Source: an uncultured Spirochaetota bacterium (lineage in GTDB: Bacteria > Spirochaetota > UBA4802 > UBA5550). Taken from it: a DNA stretch of 47,804 nucleotides. Below the pieces are notes generated by a model. It was given only the letters and a program-made list of their open reading frames with translations, was not told the DNA's origin and searched no databases. The translations under genes and the position numbers were made by a program. This document shows, piece by piece, positions 8,293 through 16,092 of this stretch. How positions within the stretch are numbered: position 1 is the stretch's first letter; each line of letters starts with the position of its first letter. The DNA is taken from assembly GCA_937872225.1 (NCBI GenBank), contig CALMRZ010000069.1, forward strand, positions 1 through 47,804. Direction: 5' to 3'.

Positions 8293-9017
8293 ACCTGAAC
8301 TCCACATACGGCATGACCCATGCCATGCGCATAATAGAGTCGTCGCCCATCCGCAAAGCTGACCCGCGCACCAAGCTGGCCCTGTGCCTGTGCGCATCCC
8401 TGGCGGTGATGCTCCCCCTGGGAAAAATTATTTTTTTCGCCATCATATATGTAATATTTCTTCTATGGGCGCGGCTCCTCCCTGAAGCGGCCCGGCAGGC
8501 GTGGAAGCTCAAGTGGATACTGGGGGTTCTCTTCCTGGTTGACTGGCTGGTCATATCCCTTGATCTTGCCGTGGTTGTAACCCTGAGGCTCCTCCTGATG
8601 GCGGGGGTCTTCGCCATGTTCTTTTCCACCACCACGCCGTCGGAGCTCTGCCTGGCCCTGGTGTGGCTCCGCGTCCCCTACCGGTACGCCTTCAGCATCA
8701 GCCTCTCCTTCCAGACCGTGAGCAGCATAGACACGGAATGGCGGGGGATACTGGAGGCCCAGAGGGCCCGGGGGGCCTTCGAAGCTCCGAAAGGGTGGCG
8801 GTATATCGTCGAGCAGGTCCGCAACCTGGTGAGCCTCACCGTGCCGGCGGTAGTGCTCACGGCCCGGCGGGCCTGGTCCATGACCGAAGCTGCCTACGCC
8901 CGAGGCTTCGAGTCGCCCCATCGCACGGCCTTCAACAGGCTGTCCATGAGAGCCATCGACTGGGCAATCCTGGCCGGGGCCGGCATGGTAGCAGCAGCAA
9001 TAATCATCTGGAGGTAA
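8289..9017 (+). CDS. ecfT: ECF transporter transmembrane coupling protein (EcfT)
   Basis: 242-aa integral membrane protein linking the ECF ATPases to the substrate-binding S-component. It has about five hydrophobic segments. In the cytoplasmic coupling region it carries the two Ala-Arg-Gly motifs that define EcfT: EAQRARGAFE and AAYARGFES. The start at 8289 is chosen because ATGA overlaps the stop of the ATPase gene. An in-frame ATG at 8223 lies well inside that gene and would add a polar tail before the first helix. Substrate is set by the S-component, not by this subunit. Confidence 0.88.
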   Translation: MNLNSTYGMTHAMRIIESSPIRKADPRTKLALCLCASLAVMLPLGKIIFFAIIYVIFLLWARLLPEAARQAWKLKWILGVLFLVDWLVISLDLAVVVTLRLLLMAGVFAMFFSTTTPSELCLALVWLRVPYRYAFSISLSFQTVSSIDTEWRGILEAQRARGAFEAPKGWRYIVEQVRNLVSLTVPAVVLTARRAWSMTEAAYARGFESPHRTAFNRLSMRAIDWAILAGAGMVAAAIIIWR

Positions 9018-9023
9018 TATTCC

Positions 9024-9533
9024 ATGAGTACCACACGCCGCATCATCATCGCCATCGTAATCATCGCCGCCGTTGTCGGAGCGATCCTTGTCATCCACTC
9101 GTCCCGCCGGGGAGGATACCTGTACCGCGCCGGCACCTCCGGGGACAAGGAATTCACCGAGGGGTGCGTTCCTTTTTTATCCGGCGGCGAGCTCCTGGCA
9201 AACTTCTGCCAGAAGAACACAACAGGGCTTGCCAAGGCAGGCTTCAAGGATAAAGCCGAGAACAAGCTCCAGGAAGGATGGCTGCTCCGCGATGTGCTTC
9301 TGAAATATATCAAGGAAGAACAGCTATCGCCAGACACCATGGTGGTGGTCTCAAGCTCCAGCCGCGGCAAGAAAGCGGGGCTTACGTGGAAGGATATATC
9401 CAACGAGAAGAATAAAATCATCCTGGCCCTGTCGCGTCAGGGGAGCCTGAAGCTGGTATCGACCATGAAGGACCTTGACACCAGGGAGAAGTGGGTCCAG
9501 GACATAGATAGAATCGAGATACTTAAAAAGTGA
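9024..9533 (+). CDS. Small membrane-anchored extracytoplasmic protein in ECF operon
   Basis: 169 aa. One N-terminal transmembrane segment (about 6-25) is followed by a soluble domain predicted outside the membrane. The domain has two Cys (in EGCVPF and NFCQKN) and a pattern of GWLLRDVLLKY, MVVVSSSSRGKKAGLTWKDI and REKWVQDIDRIEI that loosely resembles small sulfite-oxidase-fold (molybdopterin-binding-like) domains. That resemblance is by eye and weak. It sits between ecfT and the S-component gene, with the next start overlapping its stop (GTGA), so it is probably a dedicated accessory of this transporter, for example a periplasmic substrate-capture or gating subunit. Confidence 0.55.
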   Translation: MSTTRRIIIAIVIIAAVVGAILVIHSSRRGGYLYRAGTSGDKEFTEGCVPFLSGGELLANFCQKNTTGLAKAGFKDKAENKLQEGWLLRDVLLKYIKEEQLSPDTMVVVSSSSRGKKAGLTWKDISNEKNKIILALSRQGSLKLVSTMKDLDTREKWVQDIDRIEILKK

Positions 9534-10075
9534 AGGAACGGTATTTTTCCACGTTCCAGCTCTTCCTGCTGGCCCTGTTCGCGGCCCTGATCGTGGTGGC
9601 GAAGATAGCCCTGCACCTACCCCTGCAGCTTTCGGGACACTCGGGGATTTTCTGGATGGCCATCATCATCGTGGCGGCCCGGGTTGTGCCGAAGCGGGGA
9701 GCGGCGAGCCTGGTGGGCCTCACCTCGGGCATCATGGCTGCCTTCCTGGGACTGGGCGACCTGGGCGGGCTGAACACCCTCCTGTCCTATACCATGGCCG
9801 GCATCGGCGCTGACCTGGGCCTCCTCCTGCTGCGCGACCCGGAGAACTACGCCTGCGCCATGCTGGCCGGCATGTTCGGCCACCTGTGCAAGTTCATAGT
9901 CAAGTGGATCTTCGGCATGGCAGCGGGGGCGCCGGTGGGGTTTGTCGTCCTGGGACTGGCCAAGGCGCTGGTAGGCTACATCGTCTTCGGCGCCCTGGGG
10001 GGATTGCTGGGCGCCCTGACCCTTGCCGCCCTCAGGAAGGCGGGCTTCTTCACGTATCTGCTGGAAAAGAAATAA
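9530..10075 (+). CDS. ECF transporter S-component (substrate unknown)
   Basis: 181-aa, almost wholly hydrophobic protein with about six membrane segments, fitting the small substrate-binding S-components. The HSGIFWMAIIIVAARVVPKRG loop region and the Gly-rich SYTMAGIGADLG segment are reminiscent of ThiW/YkoE-like S-components, but I cannot assign a vitamin or metal. The GTG start at 9530 overlaps the previous stop as GTGA. It is the last gene of the five-gene operon and ends one base before the convergent TonB-dependent receptor gene. Confidence 0.75.
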   Translation: MKERYFSTFQLFLLALFAALIVVAKIALHLPLQLSGHSGIFWMAIIIVAARVVPKRGAASLVGLTSGIMAAFLGLGDLGGLNTLLSYTMAGIGADLGLLLLRDPENYACAMLAGMFGHLCKFIVKWIFGMAAGAPVGFVVLGLAKALVGYIVFGALGGLLGALTLAALRKAGFFTYLLEKK

Positions 10076-10076
10076 C

Positions 10077-12563
10077 TTACAGCTTCGCCTCAAACCCGCC
10101 GTAGCACGTGAATCCCGGCCCGGGATTGAAAGGATCAGGATTGTAATCATCGAGGATATTCTTGAAGAGAACATAGAGGGTGAAATGCTCCCATATCACC
10201 TGAGAAATCTTCACATTAAGGTTGAACTGGTTATGCATCTGCACCGTGTCGAAGAACTGCCGTGAATAAAAGAACGTCCCGGGCGGCGGGGCCACACTCT
10301 GGACGTACATGACCTGGTCTATCAGGGCGGTGCCCCAGATCCCGAAGGAAGTCCCGCTGGAAAAGGAAAACCGGACATCGGCAATGACCTGGTGAGCCGG
10401 CGTATTCTCAAGGTATTTCCCCTTATTCACCGCCTCTTCCCACGACGTGTCCAGGTTCCGGGCGTGGAGGAACGTGTATGACGCCGACGCTCTGATCTCC
10501 ATGACCTTGGCGATATTTTTCTTACGATAGGCGACCGTTGTTTCAAAACCCTGGGAATCAACGCGGTCGATGTTCACCGGCGGCTCTTCGCCCCCGGCTA
10601 TCTTCTCTATCCGGTTCCTGACAATGTTGTAGAAGTAATCGGATCCGAATTCAAGATCTTTCTCCAAGAAAAAAAACTGGAACCCGGCATTCACGTTATA
10701 AGACCGTTCAGGCTTAAGGCCCCGGTCATACAGTGGGCTGGACACCTTCTCGTATTCACCCAGGGTAGGAAACCTGGTCTTCATGGAAAAGGCGCTCTTC
10801 ATGGTCAGGAGGTCCTCGACAGCGTTGATCACCAGGCCGGCCACCGGATTGAAGGAATCCCTGGTGCCCCATATCATCGATTTTCCTTTAACGATATAGG
10901 CGTTGCCGTAAATATAGGAATTCTCCTCGTGCCTTGTTTTATGGGTGAGAAAATCCTGGGCGTCATAGGAGACGCCGGCAGTGATTTTCAACTTATCCTT
11001 TATGGAAATTTCATCTTCGACTGCGACAGTCAGGAAGTAGGCCTTCAGGTAATTGACCTTGTACTTCGACATCCCCTGCTCCATGAAAATCCTGGGGCTT
11101 AAAAGGATGGATTTTGCCTGCTGCCGCCCTTCCATTTCATCTCCTCGCCAGAGGATAGCAAAATTGAGCCGGTTCCATGACGCTATCCTGAATGAAGGAT
11201 AGACCTGGATGCCGTAGGATTCATAGGTTTTATAGTCGTAAAAAGGTTCATAATTTACAGCACCAGGTATTACCGCTGCCGGATCTTTGGGGAAGAGGCA
11301 GGCATTATCCAGGAACCCTTCCTGCTTGGCATAATTCTGAGAGTAGAAGCCCTGCACCTTGATTGAAAAGAACTTATAATTGATCTTTGCATAGGGAGAT
11401 ACGGTTATATAATATTTTTCAGGCCAGCTGAAAGACCGATTCGCGAGACCGGCTTTTTTTATATCTTTCCCTGACGTGAAATGAAAAACGGGATCACCCC
11501 ACGCAAGATTATTGATTTTGTAGTCGCTGTAGCAGCGGTTCTGATAGGTGTTGGTCCTGTTTGATCCATAGGTAAAGCGGGCCGAGACCCCCACATCGAG
11601 GATATCTTTATATTCATACCCGAACCGGGTCAGGGTGCTGTACTTCCTGAAATCGGTATGGTTCCATTTACCCGTTTCAAAAATATATTGCCAGGGTCCC
11701 GGCACATTGATATCCGCCGGGCTGACGCCGTAGACGTAATAGCGTATCAACCTGTTGGTCCAGGCAAGCCTTTTACCGATGTCGAGATGCCGCGAGGGCC
11801 GCCACCCGTCGGAATTCTGAACCGACGCGGTGATCCAGCCGTAGAAATTCTTGAAGGGCCCGCCCACAGCTGCATCAATGGTATAATTGTTATACATGCC
11901 GTATTCAACGCCGCCCCGGGCAAAAAGCTTTTGCGGTTTTTTCGACACAATGTTGATGGCGCCGACAGCGCCGCTTGCACCGTACAGGGCCGACGACACG
12001 CCGCGGTTCACGTAGATGCGGGAAATGTTCTTCACCGATATATCCGACAGGTCTATGTCCGTTGAAAAGACGTCCGCCACGGGCATGCCGTCAACCAGTA
12101 TGGCTATCTTGTCCTGGTCGAAGCCGCGAATTTTCACGCGCATGTGCCCCTTCTGGTGCGCCTCCACCTGCACCCCGGGAACCGTGGACATGGCTTCGTC
12201 CAGGGTGCGGTTGCCCCGGGCCTTCAGGTCACGCTCGGTTATTTCCGTGGTGGTGGCAGCCTGATCGATGTGGGCTATGGACTCACCTTTCACCACTATC
12301 TCACCGATGGTAAAGACATTGTGTCTGCCGCCGCGCCTCCGTCCCGAGCCTTTACCACTATCACCCCCGCCAATATTATCTGAGGTATTATCCTTTCTAT
12401 TTTCCTGCTCCTCAACAGCCTTATCCTTAACTGATTCATCCGGTTCACCCTGCCGAGCCTGTGATATGACCGGCTGCAAGATAAAAATAAACAAGAAGCA
12501 AATACAGAAAGATACGCGCGCCCAGGCGCGCGTTAATTTTTGAAATACATTAATATTATTCAT
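10077..12563 (-). CDS. TonB-dependent outer-membrane receptor
   Basis: 828 aa. Signal peptide in residues 1-36, then an acidic/Gly-Arg linker, then a plug domain from about 85 to 215: EIVVKGE, TLDEAMSTVPGVQVE, MRVKIRGFDQDKIAILVDG, SSALYGASGAVGAINIVSKKP. A long beta-barrel region with alternating aromatic strands follows. The receptor takes up a scarce ligand across the outer membrane using TonB energy; the ligand is not evident. It lies 12 bp downstream of a small lipoprotein gene and is convergent with the ECF operon. Nearby tupABC and the second TupA-like gene suggest, but do not show, a shared ligand. No TonB/ExbBD genes are in the window. Confidence 0.88.
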   Translation of the reverse strand: MNNINVFQKLTRAWARVSFCICFLFIFILQPVISQARQGEPDESVKDKAVEEQENRKDNTSDNIGGGDSGKGSGRRRGGRHNVFTIGEIVVKGESIAHIDQAATTTEITERDLKARGNRTLDEAMSTVPGVQVEAHQKGHMRVKIRGFDQDKIAILVDGMPVADVFSTDIDLSDISVKNISRIYVNRGVSSALYGASGAVGAINIVSKKPQKLFARGGVEYGMYNNYTIDAAVGGPFKNFYGWITASVQNSDGWRPSRHLDIGKRLAWTNRLIRYYVYGVSPADINVPGPWQYIFETGKWNHTDFRKYSTLTRFGYEYKDILDVGVSARFTYGSNRTNTYQNRCYSDYKINNLAWGDPVFHFTSGKDIKKAGLANRSFSWPEKYYITVSPYAKINYKFFSIKVQGFYSQNYAKQEGFLDNACLFPKDPAAVIPGAVNYEPFYDYKTYESYGIQVYPSFRIASWNRLNFAILWRGDEMEGRQQAKSILLSPRIFMEQGMSKYKVNYLKAYFLTVAVEDEISIKDKLKITAGVSYDAQDFLTHKTRHEENSYIYGNAYIVKGKSMIWGTRDSFNPVAGLVINAVEDLLTMKSAFSMKTRFPTLGEYEKVSSPLYDRGLKPERSYNVNAGFQFFFLEKDLEFGSDYFYNIVRNRIEKIAGGEEPPVNIDRVDSQGFETTVAYRKKNIAKVMEIRASASYTFLHARNLDTSWEEAVNKGKYLENTPAHQVIADVRFSFSSGTSFGIWGTALIDQVMYVQSVAPPPGTFFYSRQFFDTVQMHNQFNLNVKISQVIWEHFTLYVLFKNILDDYNPDPFNPGPGFTCYGGFEAKL

Positions 12564-12575
12564 TAAAATAAAATA

Positions 12576-13082
12576 TTAATATCCGCCACTATTTGCCAAT
12601 TGATACTCATCTCCAAAACTTATACCCGGAAGATCGGTATCACCTGATATGGCAAGTGTAGAGGCAGAGACAGGTAGCTCTACGTTATCATATAATTCAT
12701 AACGATCGTACTGATTAGGAACATAGTTGTTGCCATATTTATAATCATAAAACACCAGAACATAATAATCACCATCGATGATATTATTAATGGTTATTGT
12801 TTCTTCCACATTAACTGTTACCGCTGCAGCTGTAGATCCCGTATACCTCGGCTCTACATCACGCGTATTGGTAGGCATGGCACTATATAAATAAACATAT
12901 ATTCTTTTTGTAGCATCTGGATCAACAGATTCAGTACCGGTATACGTGGCATGAACAGTCAAGGTCGAACTTCCCACAAAAGCCAGAAGGGCCAATGGAT
13001 TTATTTCGTCCCCTGTGTCTTTTTTACAACTCATTGTAAATGATATAATACCAATGCAAAAACAAAGAATGATCTTTTTCAT
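12576..13082 (-). CDS. Small putative lipoprotein upstream of TonB receptor
   Basis: 168 aa, starting at the ATG at 13082, which is preceded by GGAGG; an upstream TTG in frame is part of that ribosome-binding site. Signal peptide with ISFTMSC end, a relaxed lipobox similar to the MSC of the Cys-repeat lipoprotein. The mature part is rich in Thr, Val and Tyr in alternating pattern (for example TLTVHATYTGT and DGDYYVLVFYDYKYG), suggesting a beta-sandwich. It is clearly more AT-rich than neighbouring genes. Its position directly before the TonB-dependent receptor suggests a surface-exposed partner lipoprotein. No family recognised. Confidence 0.65.
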   Translation of the reverse strand: MKKIILCFCIGIISFTMSCKKDTGDEINPLALLAFVGSSTLTVHATYTGTESVDPDATKRIYVYLYSAMPTNTRDVEPRYTGSTAAAVTVNVEETITINNIIDGDYYVLVFYDYKYGNNYVPNQYDRYELYDNVELPVSASTLAISGDTDLPGISFGDEYQLANSGGY

Positions 13083-13248
13083 ACTATCCTCCAAAAGATT
13101 AATATAGTATTATTGGAGTAAGTAAATAATCAATTGTCAACGAATAATTGTAATCATCGGTAAGTTAATGTTATTTTTTTTACCTTTACACAATATATTC
13201 CTTTTTGGTTATCTTTTGTAATAATTATTCCATTATTTAAAGAATGGC
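13083..13248. promoter_or_regulatory. AT-rich divergent promoter region lipoprotein-TonB receptor / TupA-like gene
   Basis: Between divergent start codons. It contains the perfect palindrome AATAATTATT at 13220-13229, identical to the one at 6038-6047 before tupA, placed about 20 bp before the TupA-like start. Given the very high AT content a chance match is quite possible. Confidence 0.35.
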
Positions 13249-14144
13249 ATGAAAAAAACAATCACTACAATCCTTTCAGGGATCACAATTTTCATCATCA
13301 TCCTTAACCCTCTCCACCTTTCCGCTAAAGGGAAAAAAAGCAAGGAAAGGATCACATCAGTTGGACAAGATCCAACAATCGTGCGCACCGCTGTCATCGG
13401 CGGCATGATCATGACCGGACTGTGGGATGAGATTTCAAAGCGCTTCGAGGCTAGAACAGGATACAAGATCGTGGTGGTCGCCCACGGCCCGCGGCCCATC
13501 CTTGACCGCGTATTCCGAGAGGGAAAGGCGGACCTGCTTACCATGCATTCCGGCGACATCACCACGGACCTGGTTGCGGACGGTTATGGCATGAACATGC
13601 GCCGCTGGGCGCGAAACGACCTGGTCATCGTTGGTCCGCCTTCAGACCCGGCGAAGATCAGGGGACTCAGGAGCGGGATCGAAGCCTTCAAGCGTATCGC
13701 CGCAGCCCGGGCCCACTATCTCGACGCAATGAACAAAGGCGGCAGGGAGCTCGCCCACACGCTCTGGGCCAGGGCCGGAGTGCGCCCCCGTGGAAGCTGG
13801 GCAATAAAAGACGAAGGCGGGAAGTCCAGCAACATCACCACCTTCGCTGAAAAAACAACGCCTACGTGGTCTTCGGCTGCATGCCGGTGCTGTTTGAAAA
13901 GATAGAGCTGGGCTCCATGAAGATCATGGTTGAGGGCGACCCCCTTATGCGCCGCCCTTATGTTGTCATGGAGGCAAACCCGAAGCGCATACCCGGCGCC
14001 AACATGAAAGGCGCGAAAATGCTTGCCGATTTTCTTTTATCAGAGGAGATACAGAAGTTCCTGTCCAAGTTCGGCACTAAAGAATATGGCGGAATGCCTC
14101 TTTTCTATCCAGTCTGGCCGGAAGGAAGTGAAATACCCTCGTAG
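13249..14144 (+). pseudogene. Second, diverged TupA-like binding protein with a one-base frameshift
   Basis: Signal peptide (MKKTITTILSG to LHLSA) then a TupA-type fold. Frame 1 runs to 13905, but homology to TupA leaves it near 13850; frame 3 continues with YVVFGCMPVLFEKIELGS to the stop at 14144. Adding one A to the run of six A at 13850-13855 would restore EKNNAYVVFG and a full-length protein of about 298 aa. So this is a single missing base in a homopolymer: a sequencing error, a recent mutation, or slippage. Shared with TupA are EISKRFEARTGYK, GPPSDPAKIRGL, LWARAG and KYGAILF/EYGGMPLF. The ligand-site segments differ: ATTTSTQD becomes RTAVIGGMI, and SRGDKSGTH becomes DAMNKGGRELAH. A different ligand is likely. 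Confidence 0.75.
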
Positions 14145-14192
14145 AATACGTTCGCGCATGCGTTAAAAGTTGAACATCCTGTATAAATTGTA

Positions 14193-14220
14193 TTGACTAT
14201 CTGCAGGAGTTCTGTATCTT
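14193..14220 (+). promoter_or_regulatory. Sigma-70-like promoter of the HTH-PBP regulator
   Basis: TTGACT (14193-14198), a 16-base spacer and TATCTT (14215-14220), ending 54 bp before the regulator start. It lies after the stop of the TupA-like gene, so the regulator can be expressed on its own. Confidence 0.5.
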
Positions 14221-14274
14221 TTCAATTGTAACAGAGTCGCAAAGTACAGTTAACCATCATCCCCGAGGATTATT

Positions 14275-15180
14275 ATGCCGGAACAATTAATGAACACAAA
14301 AGAGGTAGCCGAGTACCTCGGCATCAACGAAAAACAGGTCTACGCCCTCATCAAGATAGGCACCATACCCTGCACACGGGTCACCGGCAAGTGGATATTC
14401 CCGAAGCACCTTATTGACGAGTGGATCGATTCATCGGCGCGGCATAACCCGGACAAGAAACAATCAGCCGGGCCCGGGAACCGCATTCTCGCTGCCGGGA
14501 GCAACGACCCGGTGCTGGACCTCCTGATCAGCCAGAACAACTCCGAGAACTTTTCCATTTTTTCCTGTAATATCGGCAGCACGCAGGGACTGGAGTTCCT
14601 GAAAGAATCGAAATCAGACATCGCCTGGTGCCACCTTTTTGACCCTGAATCAAAAACCTACAACATCCCCTATATCGCGTCGCACCTGGCAGACAAGAAG
14701 ATCGCAGTTGTCCATCTCTTTTACAGGGAAATCGGCATACTGGTTTCACCTGACACGGCAAAGAAAGTGAAAAAAATCGAAGACATCGCGTCCGGAGTCC
14801 GCTTCATAAACAGGCAGAAGGGCTCGGGGATCCGTATATTCCTCGAACATAACCTGAAGAAAGCAGGCATCGATCCTGCCGCTATAGAAGGGTATCAAAA
14901 TGAGGTAAACACGCACTTCGAGATAGGCCTTTCCATACTGGCAGGAAAAGCCGATGCCGGCATATCAACGGTGGCAATATCAAAACTTATGGACCTTCCC
15001 TTCATCCCCCTGGCGCGGGAAAGCTTTGACATGGTCATTGGCAAGGAGACCTTCTTCGAAAAGGGGATACAGCTTTTCATTGAGTCACTGCAATCGAAGA
15101 AGTTCCGGAAGACGGTGGAACCTCTTGGAGATTACAGCTTCGTAGATTCGGGCAAGATACTCTATTCCACCGCCGGATAG
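14275..15180 (+). CDS. One-component regulator: excisionase-type HTH fused to PBP-like ligand domain
   Basis: 301 aa, no signal. Residues 5-50 are a MerR/excisionase-type helix-turn-helix (MNTKEVAEYLGINEKQVYAL ... GKWIFPKHLIDEW). Residues about 70-290 form a periplasmic-binding-protein-like domain kept in the cytoplasm, of the kind found in molybdate-related regulators (PBP_like, PF12727 type): GSNDPVLDLL, SDIAWCHLFDP, RFINRQKGSGIR and GKADAGISTVA. The domain should sense a small anion and switch DNA binding. The ATG has GAGGA six bases upstream. It follows the TupA-like gene by 130 bp, so it is the obvious candidate regulator of the transport island. The ligand is inferred from context only. 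Confidence 0.8.
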   Translation: MPEQLMNTKEVAEYLGINEKQVYALIKIGTIPCTRVTGKWIFPKHLIDEWIDSSARHNPDKKQSAGPGNRILAAGSNDPVLDLLISQNNSENFSIFSCNIGSTQGLEFLKESKSDIAWCHLFDPESKTYNIPYIASHLADKKIAVVHLFYREIGILVSPDTAKKVKKIEDIASGVRFINRQKGSGIRIFLEHNLKKAGIDPAAIEGYQNEVNTHFEIGLSILAGKADAGISTVAISKLMDLPFIPLARESFDMVIGKETFFEKGIQLFIESLQSKKFRKTVEPLGDYSFVDSGKILYSTAG

Positions 15181-15290
15181 TTATCGGTACTTCCTCCGGA
15201 AAAAAAATATTCTCCACAAGTGAAAATTTTTTCATTTTGATCATATCTAATCGTATATCTGTTGATACGAAGAAAAGGATGTGGTCTGCA

Positions 15291-15782
15291 ATGGAAACAA
15301 CTCTCTATGTTCATGTTGATGTACTGGCGCAAATCAATAAGGCGGCTCTTGCTCTGGGCACGTCCAGCTCAAAAATAATCATACTCATGCTGAAGAAAGC
15401 CATGAAGAACATACCTGATCCAGGGCGGATGGGGAAACTCGTCCAGTATCAGCCAAGAAGCAGCCGTGAAAACTGGCACAGATTTCATATACACCTGCGG
15501 ATTGATGATTATGAATATCTTCTGGACCTCAGAAAACTGCTGAAAATGTCTGTTTCTTCAATCCTTGCCTATGCTTTCCACAAATATGGCGATAACATAA
15601 TGAAAGTGAAAAAGACCGATAACTATCAGTACAAAAATTATGTAATTTTGAGAGAAGTAATCGATGGCATCATATGTTGGAGATTCATATGGGGATATCC
15701 ACCACAAATAGAAAAACTGCTCCAGCCCGGAGCCTGTATATTACCCCCAGATCAAGCACCAAAAAATCTTTTTGCAATATGA
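15291..15782 (+). CDS. DUF1564-like protein
   Basis: 163 aa. The pattern of the second half (VQYQPRSSREN, HRFHIHLRIDDYEYLLDL, MSVSSILAYAFHKYG and IICWRFIWGYP) resembles DUF1564, a family of unknown function that I know mainly from Leptospira, where W.R.N.R...W..L..L....GVSR-type segments recur. The N-terminal half (TTLYVHVDVLAQINKAA) looks like a ribbon-helix-helix start, so a DNA-binding role is possible. The start is set at 15291 because AAAGGA lies 11 bases before it; an ATG at 15279 abuts that site. The resemblance is by eye. Confidence 0.55.
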   Translation: METTLYVHVDVLAQINKAALALGTSSSKIIILMLKKAMKNIPDPGRMGKLVQYQPRSSRENWHRFHIHLRIDDYEYLLDLRKLLKMSVSSILAYAFHKYGDNIMKVKKTDNYQYKNYVILREVIDGIICWRFIWGYPPQIEKLLQPGACILPPDQAPKNLFAI

Positions 15783-16092
15783 CATAATAAAGTGTTGACA
15801 TTATTCTTGAATAGGATTTCATACAATACTATATTACTATTGATAGGGACCTCAAAAAACTGCTTATCTCTATTGGAAAAAGCAGTTTTTTCTTTAATAA
15901 TACGTACCATCAGGGAACATCCGGACCGGCAATTGCCGGCGGGTATATCGAATAATCAGTTAGACTCGTAATAAAGACTGCCATAATGTAAACTAGAAGC
16001 AGAGCGTGATTTCCCGGCGAACGTCATCGGCCGCGCCGTTATCGCGCACTGACATTCATCATAGCTATTATTAACCTATACAGGATACCAAA
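15783..16092. promoter_or_regulatory. nrdJ leader region
   Basis: 310 bp without a gene. It holds TTGACA (15795-15800) followed at a long spacing by TACAAT (15822-15827), an ATACTATAT half-site reminiscent of an NrdR box (about 15828-15836), a strong hairpin terminator (15854-15891), and a 14-bp perfect palindrome CCGGCAATTGCCGG (15926-15939). I looked for a cobalamin riboswitch, expected for a B12-dependent enzyme, and did not find the B12 box. The terminator lies either at the end of the DUF1564-like transcript or as an attenuator in an nrdJ leader. Confidence 0.4.
15854..15895 (+). terminator. Rho-independent terminator after DUF1564-like gene
   Basis: Perfect 12-bp stem AAAAAACTGCTT (15854-15865) with AAGCAGTTTTTT (15880-15891), a 14-base loop and more T afterwards. 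Because the stem begins with A and ends with T it can work in either direction. It is 72 bp past the DUF1564-like stop and 200 bp before nrdJ. Confidence 0.75.

Noticed and set aside
13847-13858. Canonical -1 programmed frameshift heptamer (A AAA AAC)
   Set aside because: The bases occur, but the zero-frame codons are GAA-AAA-ACA, so the heptamer is not in the register needed for tandem slippage; a missing base is simpler.
13866-14144. Separate 92-aa gene
   Set aside because: It is the C-terminal part of the TupA-like protein, out of frame by one base; it has no own ribosome-binding site or signal.
15783-16092. Cobalamin riboswitch before nrdJ
   Set aside because: No B12 box or conserved core segments could be found by eye.
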